Origin: Sphingobium sp.
Lineage (GTDB): Bacteria; Pseudomonadota; Alphaproteobacteria; Sphingomonadales; Sphingomonadaceae
Direction of reading: 5' to 3'
DNA: 64,000 nucleotides
Assembly (NCBI GenBank): GCA_009360885.1
Contig: SPEL01000004.1
Span: 279,638-343,637, forward strand
In this document: in pieces, positions 27,837-34,975 of the stretch
How positions within the stretch are numbered: position 1 is the first letter of the stretch
Layout: each line of letters starts with the position of its first letter
Made by a program: the position numbers and the translations under genes
The notes under the pieces: model-generated
The model's database searches: none
Told to the model about the DNA's origin: nothing
The model's input: the letters and a program-made list of their open reading frames with translations, nothing else

Positions 27837-28430
27837 ATGGCGAAAATCTATGGTCTGACGGGTTCTATCGGCATGGGAAAAAGCGCGGTTGCCGCCATGT
27901 TTCGCCGCGAAGGGATACCCGTTTTCGATGCTGATGCAGAGGTCCGCAAGATGCAGGCCATTGGAGGCAAAGCTCTGCCGCTCATCGAGGCTCATTTTCC
28001 CGGCACTACTGGCCCGGATGGGCTGGACCGGGCCAAATTGGGGGCCATTGTTTTTGCCCACCCCCATCGGCGTAAAGAGCTGGAGGGGATCATGCATCCT
28101 TTGGTTAAGCAGGCGCGGCATGCATTTCTGCGCCGCCATCAGGCAAAACCACTTATCTTGCTCGATATTCCGTTGCTTTACGAAACCAGCGGGGAAAAGG
28201 CGCTTGATGGTGTTATTGTCGTTACTGCGCCAGCTTGGAAACAACGCAAACGGGTTCTGGCACGCGCTGGTATGACGCCCGGAAAATTTCGTTCAATCGT
28301 CAAATTACAAATGCCCGATGCATTGAAACGGAGCCGGGCCGATCATATCATCCATACAGGAACCACATTTCATCGAACACGGGAACAGGTTCGTGCATTG
28401 GTGGCTTGCCTTCTGCGTAAGGCGGGGTGA
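27837..28430 (+). CDS. coaE: dephospho-CoA kinase
   Basis: The last step of coenzyme A synthesis, phosphorylating the ribose 3'-hydroxyl of dephospho-CoA. The 197-residue protein starts YGLTGSIGMGKSAVAAMF, the P-loop of the family with Met in place of the usual Ser. DADAEVRKM and the DIPLLYE motif near residue 110 are typical. It lies 24 bases downstream of aroE and 30 bases before dnaQ. Confidence 0.95.
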   Translation: MAKIYGLTGSIGMGKSAVAAMFRREGIPVFDADAEVRKMQAIGGKALPLIEAHFPGTTGPDGLDRAKLGAIVFAHPHRRKELEGIMHPLVKQARHAFLRRHQAKPLILLDIPLLYETSGEKALDGVIVVTAPAWKQRKRVLARAGMTPGKFRSIVKLQMPDALKRSRADHIIHTGTTFHRTREQVRALVACLLRKAG

Positions 28431-28460
28431 TAGTTAGAAAAAGAAGGTCGGTAAGAATCA

Positions 28461-29180
28461 ATGCGCGAGATTATTTTCGATACGGAAACCACCGGGTTTG
28501 ATCCCCTTTCGGGCGACCGTCTCGTTGAAATAGGCTGCATTGAAATGGTCAACCGTGTGCCAACTGGCGCGACCTATCATGCTTATTATAACCCGCAGCG
28601 TTCCATGCCTCCTTCGGCGGAAGCTGTGCATGGTCTTTCTGAGAAATTCCTGTCGGATAAGCCTTTGTTCGGCAGCAAAGTAGATGAATTGCTGGAATTT
28701 CTGGGTGATAGCAATCTGGTTGCTCATAATGCCCGGTTTGACTTTGGTTTCCTTAATCATGAGTTGGAACGCTGTGGGCGGGAACCTGTATCCTATGACC
28801 GGATGATTGATACGGTGGCGATGGCGCGTACCGCCCATCCCGGTGCAAAGCACAGCCTTGATGCGCTGTGCAGTCGTTACGGTATCGACCGTAGCCACCG
28901 TGTGAAGCATGGCGCGTTGCTTGACGCAGAATTGCTGGCGCAGGTTTATATTGAACTTACCGGTGGGCGTCAGATTGGCCTGGGGCTGGCTGATGCAGCC
29001 GCCTCCGTTACGGTGGCGGCAACGGAAACAACGAGAACATCTATTAGCGCAGTGAAAATTCGCCGGGAACCGCGCGACTTTTCGGCACTGCCAGAGGAAT
29101 TGGAACGGCACAGAGAATTTGTGCAGGCCCTGAATAACCCGATTTGGGGGAAGGAGGCTGCACAACCGGAAACGGTCTGA
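28461..29180 (+). CDS. dnaQ: DNA polymerase III epsilon subunit (proofreading 3'-5' exonuclease)
   Basis: A 239-residue DEDDh exonuclease. Motif I IIFDTETTGFDP is at the N-terminus, motif II VAHNARFDFGFL near residue 92, and motif III HGALLDAELLAQVY near residue 152. The C-terminal 60 residues, rich in Thr, Ala and Pro, probably form the flexible tail that binds the alpha subunit. The length matches other alphaproteobacterial DnaQ proteins and the gene is in the expected place next to coaE near the origin. Confidence 0.95.
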   Translation: MREIIFDTETTGFDPLSGDRLVEIGCIEMVNRVPTGATYHAYYNPQRSMPPSAEAVHGLSEKFLSDKPLFGSKVDELLEFLGDSNLVAHNARFDFGFLNHELERCGREPVSYDRMIDTVAMARTAHPGAKHSLDALCSRYGIDRSHRVKHGALLDAELLAQVYIELTGGRQIGLGLADAAASVTVAATETTRTSISAVKIRREPRDFSALPEELERHREFVQALNNPIWGKEAAQPETV

Positions 29181-29235
29181 CTGTTCCAACTTTCGGGGCG
29201 CAATTGCTCCGCAAAAAGCAAAGGAGAAAATTGAG

Positions 29236-29838
29236 ATGGACATTCGTATTTCTGGTCAGCAGGTCGATACCGGTGATGCCCTTAGGGAGCATGTAACGAC
29301 CCGATTAGAAGCAGTCGTCGAAAAATATTTCTCCCGGACCTTGTCGGCGCAGGTAACGTTCAGACGCGGTCCTCATGGCGGTTTTCATTGCCATATAGTG
29401 CTGCATGTCATGGCGGGTCTGATCCTGAAAGGTGGCGGGGACGCGCAGGAAGCGCATCCGGCTTTTGATCAGGCAGCAGAACGTATCGACAAGCAGTTGC
29501 GCCGTTATAAGCGGCGGCTGAATAGTCGTCAGGCGCAAACCGCTGCGGCAGAAGCTGCCCGTAATCCCGAAGCAGAAATTGCCGGATTTGAGGTGGATAA
29601 TGCGGCTTATACCATTTTTGCTCCGACGATGGAGGAAGAAGAAACCGAATCCGCCGATGCACCTGTCATCATTGCGGAAACCCGTGTTGATATTCCAGAG
29701 GCCAGCGTGTCTGATGCAGTGATGATGCTTGATTTGCGCAACACCAATGCGTTGCTGTTCGTCAATGCGGGCACATCGGCCTATAATATGGTTTATCGGC
29801 GTGAGGATGGTTCCATCGGCTGGGTAGAACCACGCTGA
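29236..29838 (+). CDS. hpf: long-form ribosome hibernation promoting factor
   Basis: A 200-residue long HPF (YfiA/RaiA family). The N-terminal beta-alpha-beta domain (DIRISGQQVDTGDALREHVTTRLE to the RRYKRRLNSRQ region) binds the decoding region of the 30S subunit. The C-terminal domain (about residues 140-200, MMLDLRNTNALLFVNAGTSAYNMVYRREDGSIGWVEP) is the dimerisation module that links two ribosomes into a 100S particle. A linker rich in Glu/Ala separates them. In this gene order, with ptsN next, it resembles the rpoN-hpf-ptsN cluster of proteobacteria, although rpoN is about 14 kb away here. Confidence 0.95.
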   Translation: MDIRISGQQVDTGDALREHVTTRLEAVVEKYFSRTLSAQVTFRRGPHGGFHCHIVLHVMAGLILKGGGDAQEAHPAFDQAAERIDKQLRRYKRRLNSRQAQTAAAEAARNPEAEIAGFEVDNAAYTIFAPTMEEEETESADAPVIIAETRVDIPEASVSDAVMMLDLRNTNALLFVNAGTSAYNMVYRREDGSIGWVEPR

Positions 29839-29863
29839 CCCCGTCTGATTATAAGGAATTTGC

Positions 29864-29936
29864 GTTCTCAGGCCGGTAATGGCCGCCACATGGTTGACGT
29901 GGTGACATAGCAGGACTATGCGCACGGCCTGAGAAC
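29864..29936 (+). ncRNA. candidate structured RNA element in the hpf-ptsN gap
   Basis: A perfect 12-bp closing stem, GTTCTCAGGCCG (29864-29875) with CGGCCTGAGAAC (29925-29936). Inside it two smaller hairpins can form: CCAC/GTGG (29886-29902) and CATAG/CTATG (29906-29920). The overall fold would be a three-way junction 80 bases before the ptsN start. It lacks a T-tract, so it is unlikely to be an intrinsic terminator. I do not recognise it as a named riboswitch. Confidence 0.5.
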
Positions 29937-30016
29937 CAATTATGGCGCCGGGATAATGATAAAGGGGGACTCTGGCGCGTGGCATGGGGAAACCTGTGCA
30001 TAGCCAGAGCAATGTA

Positions 30017-30484
30017 ATGACCGATTTTCAGGATCTCGTTAGCCCAAAGGCTGTTGTTGCCAAGGCTTCATTTACCGGCAAAAAGCCGTTGTTTCAGAAA
30101 ATAGCAGATATGGCCGACTATGCTTATGGTCAGCCAGCCAGCATCGTTTATGAACGATTGATGGAGCGGGAAAATCTAGGGTCCACCGGATTTGGGGGAG
30201 GAATAGCGATTCCTCATGCCAAGATTGACGGGTTGGAACGGGTTTGTGGCCTCGTTCTGTGTCTGGAAACACCGATTCCGTTCGAGGCGGTGGATGATGC
30301 GCCGGTCGATATTATTTTCTCTCTCTTATCTCCGGTGGAAAGCGGGGCAGAGCATTTGAAGACTCTGGCGCGTGTCTCTCGTTATCTCCGTAGCGGCCAG
30401 AATGCAGCGCGTATTCGCGGGGCTGGTTCGGATGAAGCGTTATTGGCGCTTTTATCTGAAGTGCAGGCCCATGACCCGGCCTGA
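30017..30484 (+). CDS. ptsN: PTS IIA-like nitrogen-regulatory protein PtsN (EIIANtr)
   Basis: A 155-residue PTS fructose/mannitol-type IIA domain. The phospho-acceptor His is in GGIAIPHAKI near residue 65. EIIANtr receives phosphate from the Npr/PtsP branch and regulates potassium transport, K+/H+ antiport and sigma-54-related functions. The ATG at 30017 is chosen over the GTG/ATG at 29984 because it starts the conserved region MTDFQDLVSPKAV. Its stop lies 14 bases inside the next gene, so the two are probably co-translated. Confidence 0.93.
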   Translation: MTDFQDLVSPKAVVAKASFTGKKPLFQKIADMADYAYGQPASIVYERLMERENLGSTGFGGGIAIPHAKIDGLERVCGLVLCLETPIPFEAVDDAPVDIIFSLLSPVESGAEHLKTLARVSRYLRSGQNAARIRGAGSDEALLALLSEVQAHDPA

Positions 30485-30971
30485 TTCGGCGGAGTCTGGC
30501 CTTTCAGGGCAGGCTCCTTCTTTGCCAACTGGCGAACAGGCTCATTTTCGGGCGCTGGAGCGTTTATATGCTTCGGCACCAATTAATCGTATGTTCCCAT
30601 CGCAGTTAGTAATTACCGCTGCAGGGCAATCCAGCATTGAATTTTCTGTCGATGAAAATGTTTTCCATGCAGCCGGCGCGGTGCATGGCACTGTCTATTT
30701 CAAGATGCTGGATGATGCGGCCTTTTACGCGGCCAACAGCCTTGTGAATGACCGCTTCCTACTGACAACCGCGTTTAACCTGCTCTTCACGCGGCCATTA
30801 AAGGCTGGCAAGGTCACAGCCATTGGTCGCTGGATAAGCGGGCGTCGCAGAGTTTATGTTGCCGAAGCCAGTCTGATTGATAGCGATGGCGAAGAAATAG
30901 GTCGGGGGACCGGCACGTTCATGCGATCACAGCATGTATTGGCGACTCTGCCGGGGTATCGCATCGATTGA
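30471..30971 (+). CDS. PaaI-like hotdog thioesterase family protein
   Basis: A 166-residue single hotdog-fold domain of the PaaI/acyl-CoA thioesterase type. The helix after the core strand, FHAAGAVHGTVYFKMLDDAAFYAA near residues 63-86, contains the HG and D residues typical of the active site. The C-terminal strands GRRRVYVAEASLIDSDGEEIGRGTGTF are also characteristic. The start at 30471 overlaps the ptsN stop by 14 bases. Substrate unknown. Confidence 0.82.
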   Translation: MTRPDSAESGLSGQAPSLPTGEQAHFRALERLYASAPINRMFPSQLVITAAGQSSIEFSVDENVFHAAGAVHGTVYFKMLDDAAFYAANSLVNDRFLLTTAFNLLFTRPLKAGKVTAIGRWISGRRRVYVAEASLIDSDGEEIGRGTGTFMRSQHVLATLPGYRID

Positions 30972-31063
30972 AGCTATAAATTCGCCTATAGCGCGGCGAG
31001 TCGATGATTCAAAACCGATAGAATCATGTAGATATCAGTAAAAATAACCCAGAAAGGGCTTCT

Positions 31064-31405
31064 GTGGCGCATCGCTTGCAAACTTCTTTACTGGTTCAGT
31101 CATTGGTTCGTTGCGTTGCTGCGGAGGGTGGTTTTGCGGCCGTTCTGCAAAAAGGCGATGCCGTTAGCGGTACGATAATAGTGGCCTGTATTGGGGGTGA
31201 CAGACAAATTTGCCTTTATGAAAGAATGTCTGATTTTTCAGGCGGTTATAGTCTTAGCCCGATAGCCCGGAAAGACTGGGGCAATGATGAAGCGATCATG
31301 GCCTATATAGGCAGGCGCACGCAATCAGACCCAGACCTCTGGGTGGTTGAACTGGACGTCCCGAATGGAGAACAACTCGCCGCTGGCCTGTTGGGTTCCA
31401 ATTGA
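31064..31405 (+). CDS. DUF1491 family protein
   Basis: A 113-residue protein that matches what I recall as DUF1491, widely present in alphaproteobacteria. It begins with a GTG at 31064 after an AAAGGG sequence. Conserved-looking parts are LVRCVAAEGGFAAVLQKGDAVSG and DPDLWVVELD. The fold is likely alpha/beta with no membrane segment. Function unknown. The gene stands alone with 92 bp upstream and 175 bp downstream. Confidence 0.72.
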   Translation: MAHRLQTSLLVQSLVRCVAAEGGFAAVLQKGDAVSGTIIVACIGGDRQICLYERMSDFSGGYSLSPIARKDWGNDEAIMAYIGRRTQSDPDLWVVELDVPNGEQLAAGLLGSN

Positions 31406-31429
31406 CATACTCGGTTCGTCGCTTATTAG
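31402..31429 (+). promoter_or_regulatory. candidate sigma-70-type promoter upstream of the SleB-like gene
   Basis: TTGACA (31402-31407) and TATTAG (31424-31429) with 16 bases between. It lies 152 bases before the cell-wall hydrolase start. The -10 match is moderate, so the call is tentative. Confidence 0.3.
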
Positions 31430-31580
31430 GCAGTGCATATTTGCCCATGCGCAGGTTGCTGATTGCCATTCGAAGGGGGATGGAATGTGGTAAACACGCA
31501 GACGGGGGGACGATGCGGCGCCTATAAGATAATGAGGATGCGGCGTTTCGGATCGGCCAACCGCATGTTTTTGGACGTTT

Positions 31581-32285
31581 ATGAGTTTCCCGTTAAAGAC
31601 CGTAATTGCTGCGGCACTTAGTTTTACTTCTTTCACCGCTGCGGTTGCTGGTGGTGTTGTCGGGGCGGATGAAGCCCCTGCGGTAACGGGCAAACAGCCC
31701 ATCACTATTTCATCTTCTTCTTTGCCTTCCGCGTCGACAGCTTCGGTCCAGACGGTCCGTTTTGCTCCGCTGAAGGAAATTGTTCAGCCGCTTGGTGGTG
31801 CAACACCCCCCGCGGAAGAGGAAATCTCTCCGCTGCGTGCAGACGATATTCTGAAAGTTCCAGAAAAGAAATTCGCGTCACTGGCCGAAATGGTTCGCAC
31901 TGTGGATTCTGCGGCTTCGGTTGATGAACAGACCAAATGCCTTGCAACAGCGATTTATTATGAATCCCGCAGCGAAAGCCTTGATGGCCAGCTCGCTGTA
32001 GCACGGGTTATCATTAATCGCGTTGAATCCAACCGTTTTGCTGATAGCCTATGTGGTGTGGTGAAGCAGCCTGGCCAGTTTAGCTTTGTGCGCAAGGGCG
32101 TTCTTCCTCAGCCAAATATAAGCCATAATCAGTGGAAGAATTCTGTCGCTATTGCTCTTATCGCTCAGCAGGATGCATGGGAAAGCAAGGCAGAAGGTGC
32201 ATTGTTTTTCCATGCACGCCATGTTTCTCCGTCGTGGAATCGCGCACGGGTAGCGGTGATTGATAATCACGTATTTTACCGCTGA
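31581..32285 (+). CDS. SleB-like cell wall hydrolase
   Basis: A 234-residue exported protein with an N-terminal signal peptide (about residues 1-24, ending AAVAGG) and a C-terminal Hydrolase_2 (SleB) domain from about residue 118. The catalytic-site motifs CLATAIYYESRSESLDGQLAVARVIINRV, GVVKQPGQFSF and ALFFHARHVSPSW are diagnostic. SleB-like enzymes are spore-cortex lytic transglycosylases in Firmicutes; in alphaproteobacteria the family (CwlJ-like) acts on peptidoglycan in the periplasm. A hairpin terminator follows 17 bases after its stop. Confidence 0.88.
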   Translation: MSFPLKTVIAAALSFTSFTAAVAGGVVGADEAPAVTGKQPITISSSSLPSASTASVQTVRFAPLKEIVQPLGGATPPAEEEISPLRADDILKVPEKKFASLAEMVRTVDSAASVDEQTKCLATAIYYESRSESLDGQLAVARVIINRVESNRFADSLCGVVKQPGQFSFVRKGVLPQPNISHNQWKNSVAIALIAQQDAWESKAEGALFFHARHVSPSWNRARVAVIDNHVFYR

Positions 32286-32301
32286 AGGCTGGTAAACTGA
32301 G

Positions 32302-32342
32302 AATGCCGGACGTTGCCTGCGTGCGACGGTCCGGCATTTTTG
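32302..32342 (+). terminator. intrinsic terminator after the SleB-like gene
   Basis: AATGCCGGAC (32302-32311) pairs with GTCCGGCATT (32329-32338), a 10-bp stem with a 17-base loop, followed by TTTTTG. A textbook intrinsic terminator. Confidence 0.88.
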
Positions 32343-32379
32343 TAATAGCGACTATGTAATTAGAATATCGGGCAGGCTG

Positions 32380-32490
32380 TTAGAGCATTTTCTATGCAGA
32401 CTGCGCCATCTGTCGGTTAAGAAGCGCTTAAATTGCAGTAAAACACAATCTTAGAGCGCTTCAGTCGATCCAAAATGATCGGAAACCGCT
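32380..32490. repeat. dispersed intergenic repeat, copy B
   Basis: Aligns with the copy at 15324-15450 in the same orientation with short gaps. It ends exactly next to the stop of the ankyrin gene. Its core reads TTAGAGCGCTTCAGTCGAT followed by CCAAAATGATCGGAAACCG. Similar AT/GC-mixed elements are spread through many alphaproteobacterial genomes. Confidence 0.65.
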
Positions 32491-33093
32491 TTAAAATACC
32501 GGGCCTTGTACCGGGCCAGTTGAGGATTTACTGGTTTTTGCATCATCCAGAATCTGCAAAATGGCCTGCCCCCGGCTATCTCGTTCGGCATATTGGCGTG
32601 CGGACATACCCGCAAGTGTGTCTGCCTTATTGGGGTTTGCTCCCTTGCTGATAAGCAACCGGATCAGCGGTAGATCGCGCAATTGCACTGCACGGATGAG
32701 GGGGGTTTCCCCACTGTCATTGGCGCGATCAACCTGTGCGCCATTATCAAGCAAGAGTTGCGCACCCTCAACAAAGCGCAGCCGGGTTGCCAGCATCAGC
32801 GGGGTTGCCCCCTGCCCATCCGTCAGATTGGGATTTGCGCCTTTACCCAACAGAAAGCTGAGCCAGCTGATGTCCCGGCGTTCTGTCACAATGTGCAGGG
32901 CCGTCTGGCCTGATGATGCATCACGGGCATTCACAATGGTGGAACCGGGCTTGCTGATGAGTTCCGTTGCCTTGGTGCCATCTCTGTCGCGCACGGCCTT
33001 CAGGAAATTATAACCATCAGAAAACTGGGCTGATGCCGTGGCAGGGAACAAGGCAAGAGCCAGTAAGACAAGGAAAAAACGGCGCAACGACAT
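32491..33093 (-). CDS. exported ankyrin-repeat protein
   Basis: A 200-residue protein with a Sec signal peptide (MSLRRFFLVLLALALFPATASA) and four ankyrin repeats between about residues 45 and 185. Each has the G-x-TALHxA/PLMxAxxxG-like core, for example QGATPLMLATRLRFVEGAQLL and SGETPLIRAVQLRDLPLIRLL. Ankyrin repeats mediate protein-protein contacts in the periplasm in this setting. The ATG at 33093 is preferred over the upstream TTG because it begins the signal peptide. The C-terminal Ser/Thr-rich tail ends in GPVQGPVF. Confidence 0.83.
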   Translation of the reverse strand: MSLRRFFLVLLALALFPATASAQFSDGYNFLKAVRDRDGTKATELISKPGSTIVNARDASSGQTALHIVTERRDISWLSFLLGKGANPNLTDGQGATPLMLATRLRFVEGAQLLLDNGAQVDRANDSGETPLIRAVQLRDLPLIRLLISKGANPNKADTLAGMSARQYAERDSRGQAILQILDDAKTSKSSTGPVQGPVF

Positions 33094-33201
33094 ATTATCT
33101 ACCCGAAACAAGGAGGAACACTGCTAATATGGCCCTAACTGATGGATATTTCAAAGGGGATTTACATTGCCAAATGGGGCGCGTCACGGCATGTCAGGGG
33201 C

Positions 33202-33834
33202 ATGATGCATAAGACGCAAATTGCCTTTATGGCGGGGTTGGCACTGTTTCTCACAGGATGTTCGTCGGATACCGGTAAAAGTGGTGATGAGCCTATGGGT
33301 AATCTGGCCGGCGCGAAAATTGGTGGCCCCTTCACCTTGACCGATCAAAATGGCCAGAAACGCAGTTGGGGTGACTTTAAGGGCAAATATCGTATCGTCT
33401 ATTTTGGCTATAGCTATTGCCCGGATGTCTGCCCGGTTGATTTGCAGCATATAGCCCAAGGTTATAGTCAGTTTGAGAAAGAGCATGCTGAGCGTGCCGC
33501 AAAAGTGCAGCCGATTTTCATCACGCTGGACCCGGAGCGGGACACCCCTGATGTTGTGAAGAATTATGTAGCGGCTTTTCACCCGAAAATGATTGGCTTT
33601 ACCGGTACATCAGAGGAGATCGCTGCTGTCGCAAAGGCGTTTGTCATCGTTTACATGAAGGACAAACCCAAGGATTCAAGCGAATATCTCGTCAATCATA
33701 GCCGGACGCCTTATTTATTTGGGCCAGAAGGAGAGCCGATAGCCCTCATCCCGGTGGACGACCCATCCACCCCGGATAAGGATGAAGGCGCACCCGAAGA
33801 AGTTGCCAAAGCGCTTGATCGCTGGGTGAAATAA
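33202..33834 (+). CDS. Sco1/SenC-family copper chaperone lipoprotein
   Basis: A 210-residue lipoprotein with an N-terminal signal and lipobox LFLTGC (Cys near residue 19). The thioredoxin-fold Sco domain starts near residue 45. Copper ligands are the CPDVC motif near residue 75 and the His in VNHSRTPYLF near residue 170. Sco proteins deliver copper to the CuA centre of cytochrome c oxidase in the periplasm. The ATG at 33202 follows AGGGG and precedes the signal peptide. It overlaps the next gene by one base (TAATG), so the two are coupled. Confidence 0.92.
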   Translation: MMHKTQIAFMAGLALFLTGCSSDTGKSGDEPMGNLAGAKIGGPFTLTDQNGQKRSWGDFKGKYRIVYFGYSYCPDVCPVDLQHIAQGYSQFEKEHAERAAKVQPIFITLDPERDTPDVVKNYVAAFHPKMIGFTGTSEEIAAVAKAFVIVYMKDKPKDSSEYLVNHSRTPYLFGPEGEPIALIPVDDPSTPDKDEGAPEEVAKALDRWVK

Positions 33835-34268
33835 TGCTGCGCTCGCAATTCTGGAACCTGCCTCTTGATGATCTCAATGCTGAGGAGTGGGAGGCATTAT
33901 GTGATGGGTGCGGAAAATGCTGCCTGCACAAGGCAGAAGATGAAGATACGGGTCGTATCTACTTTACCAATATATGCTGCCGCTTGCTGGATAAAGAGCA
34001 GGGCTGCTGCACCCATTATGAAACGCGCCATAATTATGTGCCAGATTGTGTGCGCCTGACACCGGAAACAGTGAAAGATATTCCGTGGTTACCGCGGAGC
34101 TGCGCTTATCGCCTGCGCAATGAAGGGAAGGACTTGCCAGTCTGGCATTATCTTCTTTCCGGAGACAGGGAGGCCGTTCATCGCGCAGGGGAATCTGTGC
34201 GCGGCTGGACGGTGGATGAAGATGATAGCCTCGATTGGGAAAAACATCTTGTCGAGCATGAAATCTGA
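33834..34268 (+). CDS. UPF0260 (YcgN-family) Cys-rich protein
   Basis: A 144-residue cytoplasmic protein rich in cysteines. The N-terminal signature CDGCGKCCLHKAEDEDTG, the middle ICCRLLDKEQGCC and CVRLTPE match the UPF0260 (YcgN) family, whose members bind a metal or [Fe-S] cluster through Cys residues. No function is established. The start ATG overlaps the Sco1 stop and its own stop overlaps the next gene by 11 bases, making a three-gene unit. Confidence 0.88.
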   Translation: MLRSQFWNLPLDDLNAEEWEALCDGCGKCCLHKAEDEDTGRIYFTNICCRLLDKEQGCCTHYETRHNYVPDCVRLTPETVKDIPWLPRSCAYRLRNEGKDLPVWHYLLSGDREAVHRAGESVRGWTVDEDDSLDWEKHLVEHEI

Positions 34269-34959
34269 ATCCAGCCTGCTGATACGAGGCCAGATGATTC
34301 CGGTACTGGTGCGTCGCTATGCACAGGCCCGAGGTTATAAATTGCGATATGACGGGGCAAAGGGACGGGTTTTGCTGTCTGTTCCGGCGCGAGGGGCCAT
34401 TCGTAAGGCGCTTGACTGGGCACAGGGGCAGGAAGGCTGGATCAGCCAGCAGATGACAGCCGCGCCCGATGTAATTGTGCCGGTGCCGGGTTGTCTGTTA
34501 CCCATAAATGGGGTGGAGAGGCGGATATGTTGGCATCCATCCTTTCCGCGCAGGCCTGAACTGGCCGAGGGGGAACTGTGTGTCGGCGGGCCGGAGGAGC
34601 AGGTGAGCGCGCGCATAGGCCGATGGCTGCGGGCCTATGCTTTATCGACATTAACAGACGAAACCCATGCGATTGCTGCTCAGGAGGACATATATGTGGC
34701 CGCTGTGCGCATTGGGGACCCGCGTAGCCGATGGGGAAGCTGCGCGGCCGATGGGGTGATACGCTATAGCTGGCGTCTCATTCTGGCCCCGGCGGAGGTG
34801 CGCCAGTCCACTGTCGCGCATGAGGTTGCGCATAGGTTGCACATGGACCACAGCGCGGCCTTTCATGCGGCCCACGCCAGATTATTGGGACGCGATCCCG
34901 CCCCGGCGCGGGCATGGCTCCGGGCCCATGGGGCGTCCTTGCACCGGGTCAGATTATAA
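34258..34959 (+). CDS. YgjP/SprT-like zinc metallopeptidase (DUF45)
   Basis: A 233-residue protein with the DUF45/YgjP domain. The zinc-binding HExxH motif is in VAHEVAHRLHMDHSAAFH near residue 190, with a downstream His. The substrate-side SRWGSCAADGVIRYSWRLIL segment precedes it, as in this family. The start at 34258 (MKSESSLLIRGQ) is chosen because the earlier ATGs lie in the other frame's gene, and it overlaps the UPF0260 gene. Predicted cytosolic; substrate unknown. Confidence 0.86.
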   Translation: MKSESSLLIRGQMIPVLVRRYAQARGYKLRYDGAKGRVLLSVPARGAIRKALDWAQGQEGWISQQMTAAPDVIVPVPGCLLPINGVERRICWHPSFPRRPELAEGELCVGGPEEQVSARIGRWLRAYALSTLTDETHAIAAQEDIYVAAVRIGDPRSRWGSCAADGVIRYSWRLILAPAEVRQSTVAHEVAHRLHMDHSAAFHAAHARLLGRDPAPARAWLRAHGASLHRVRL

Positions 34960-34975
34960 GGGCAAGTGAGTGGCC

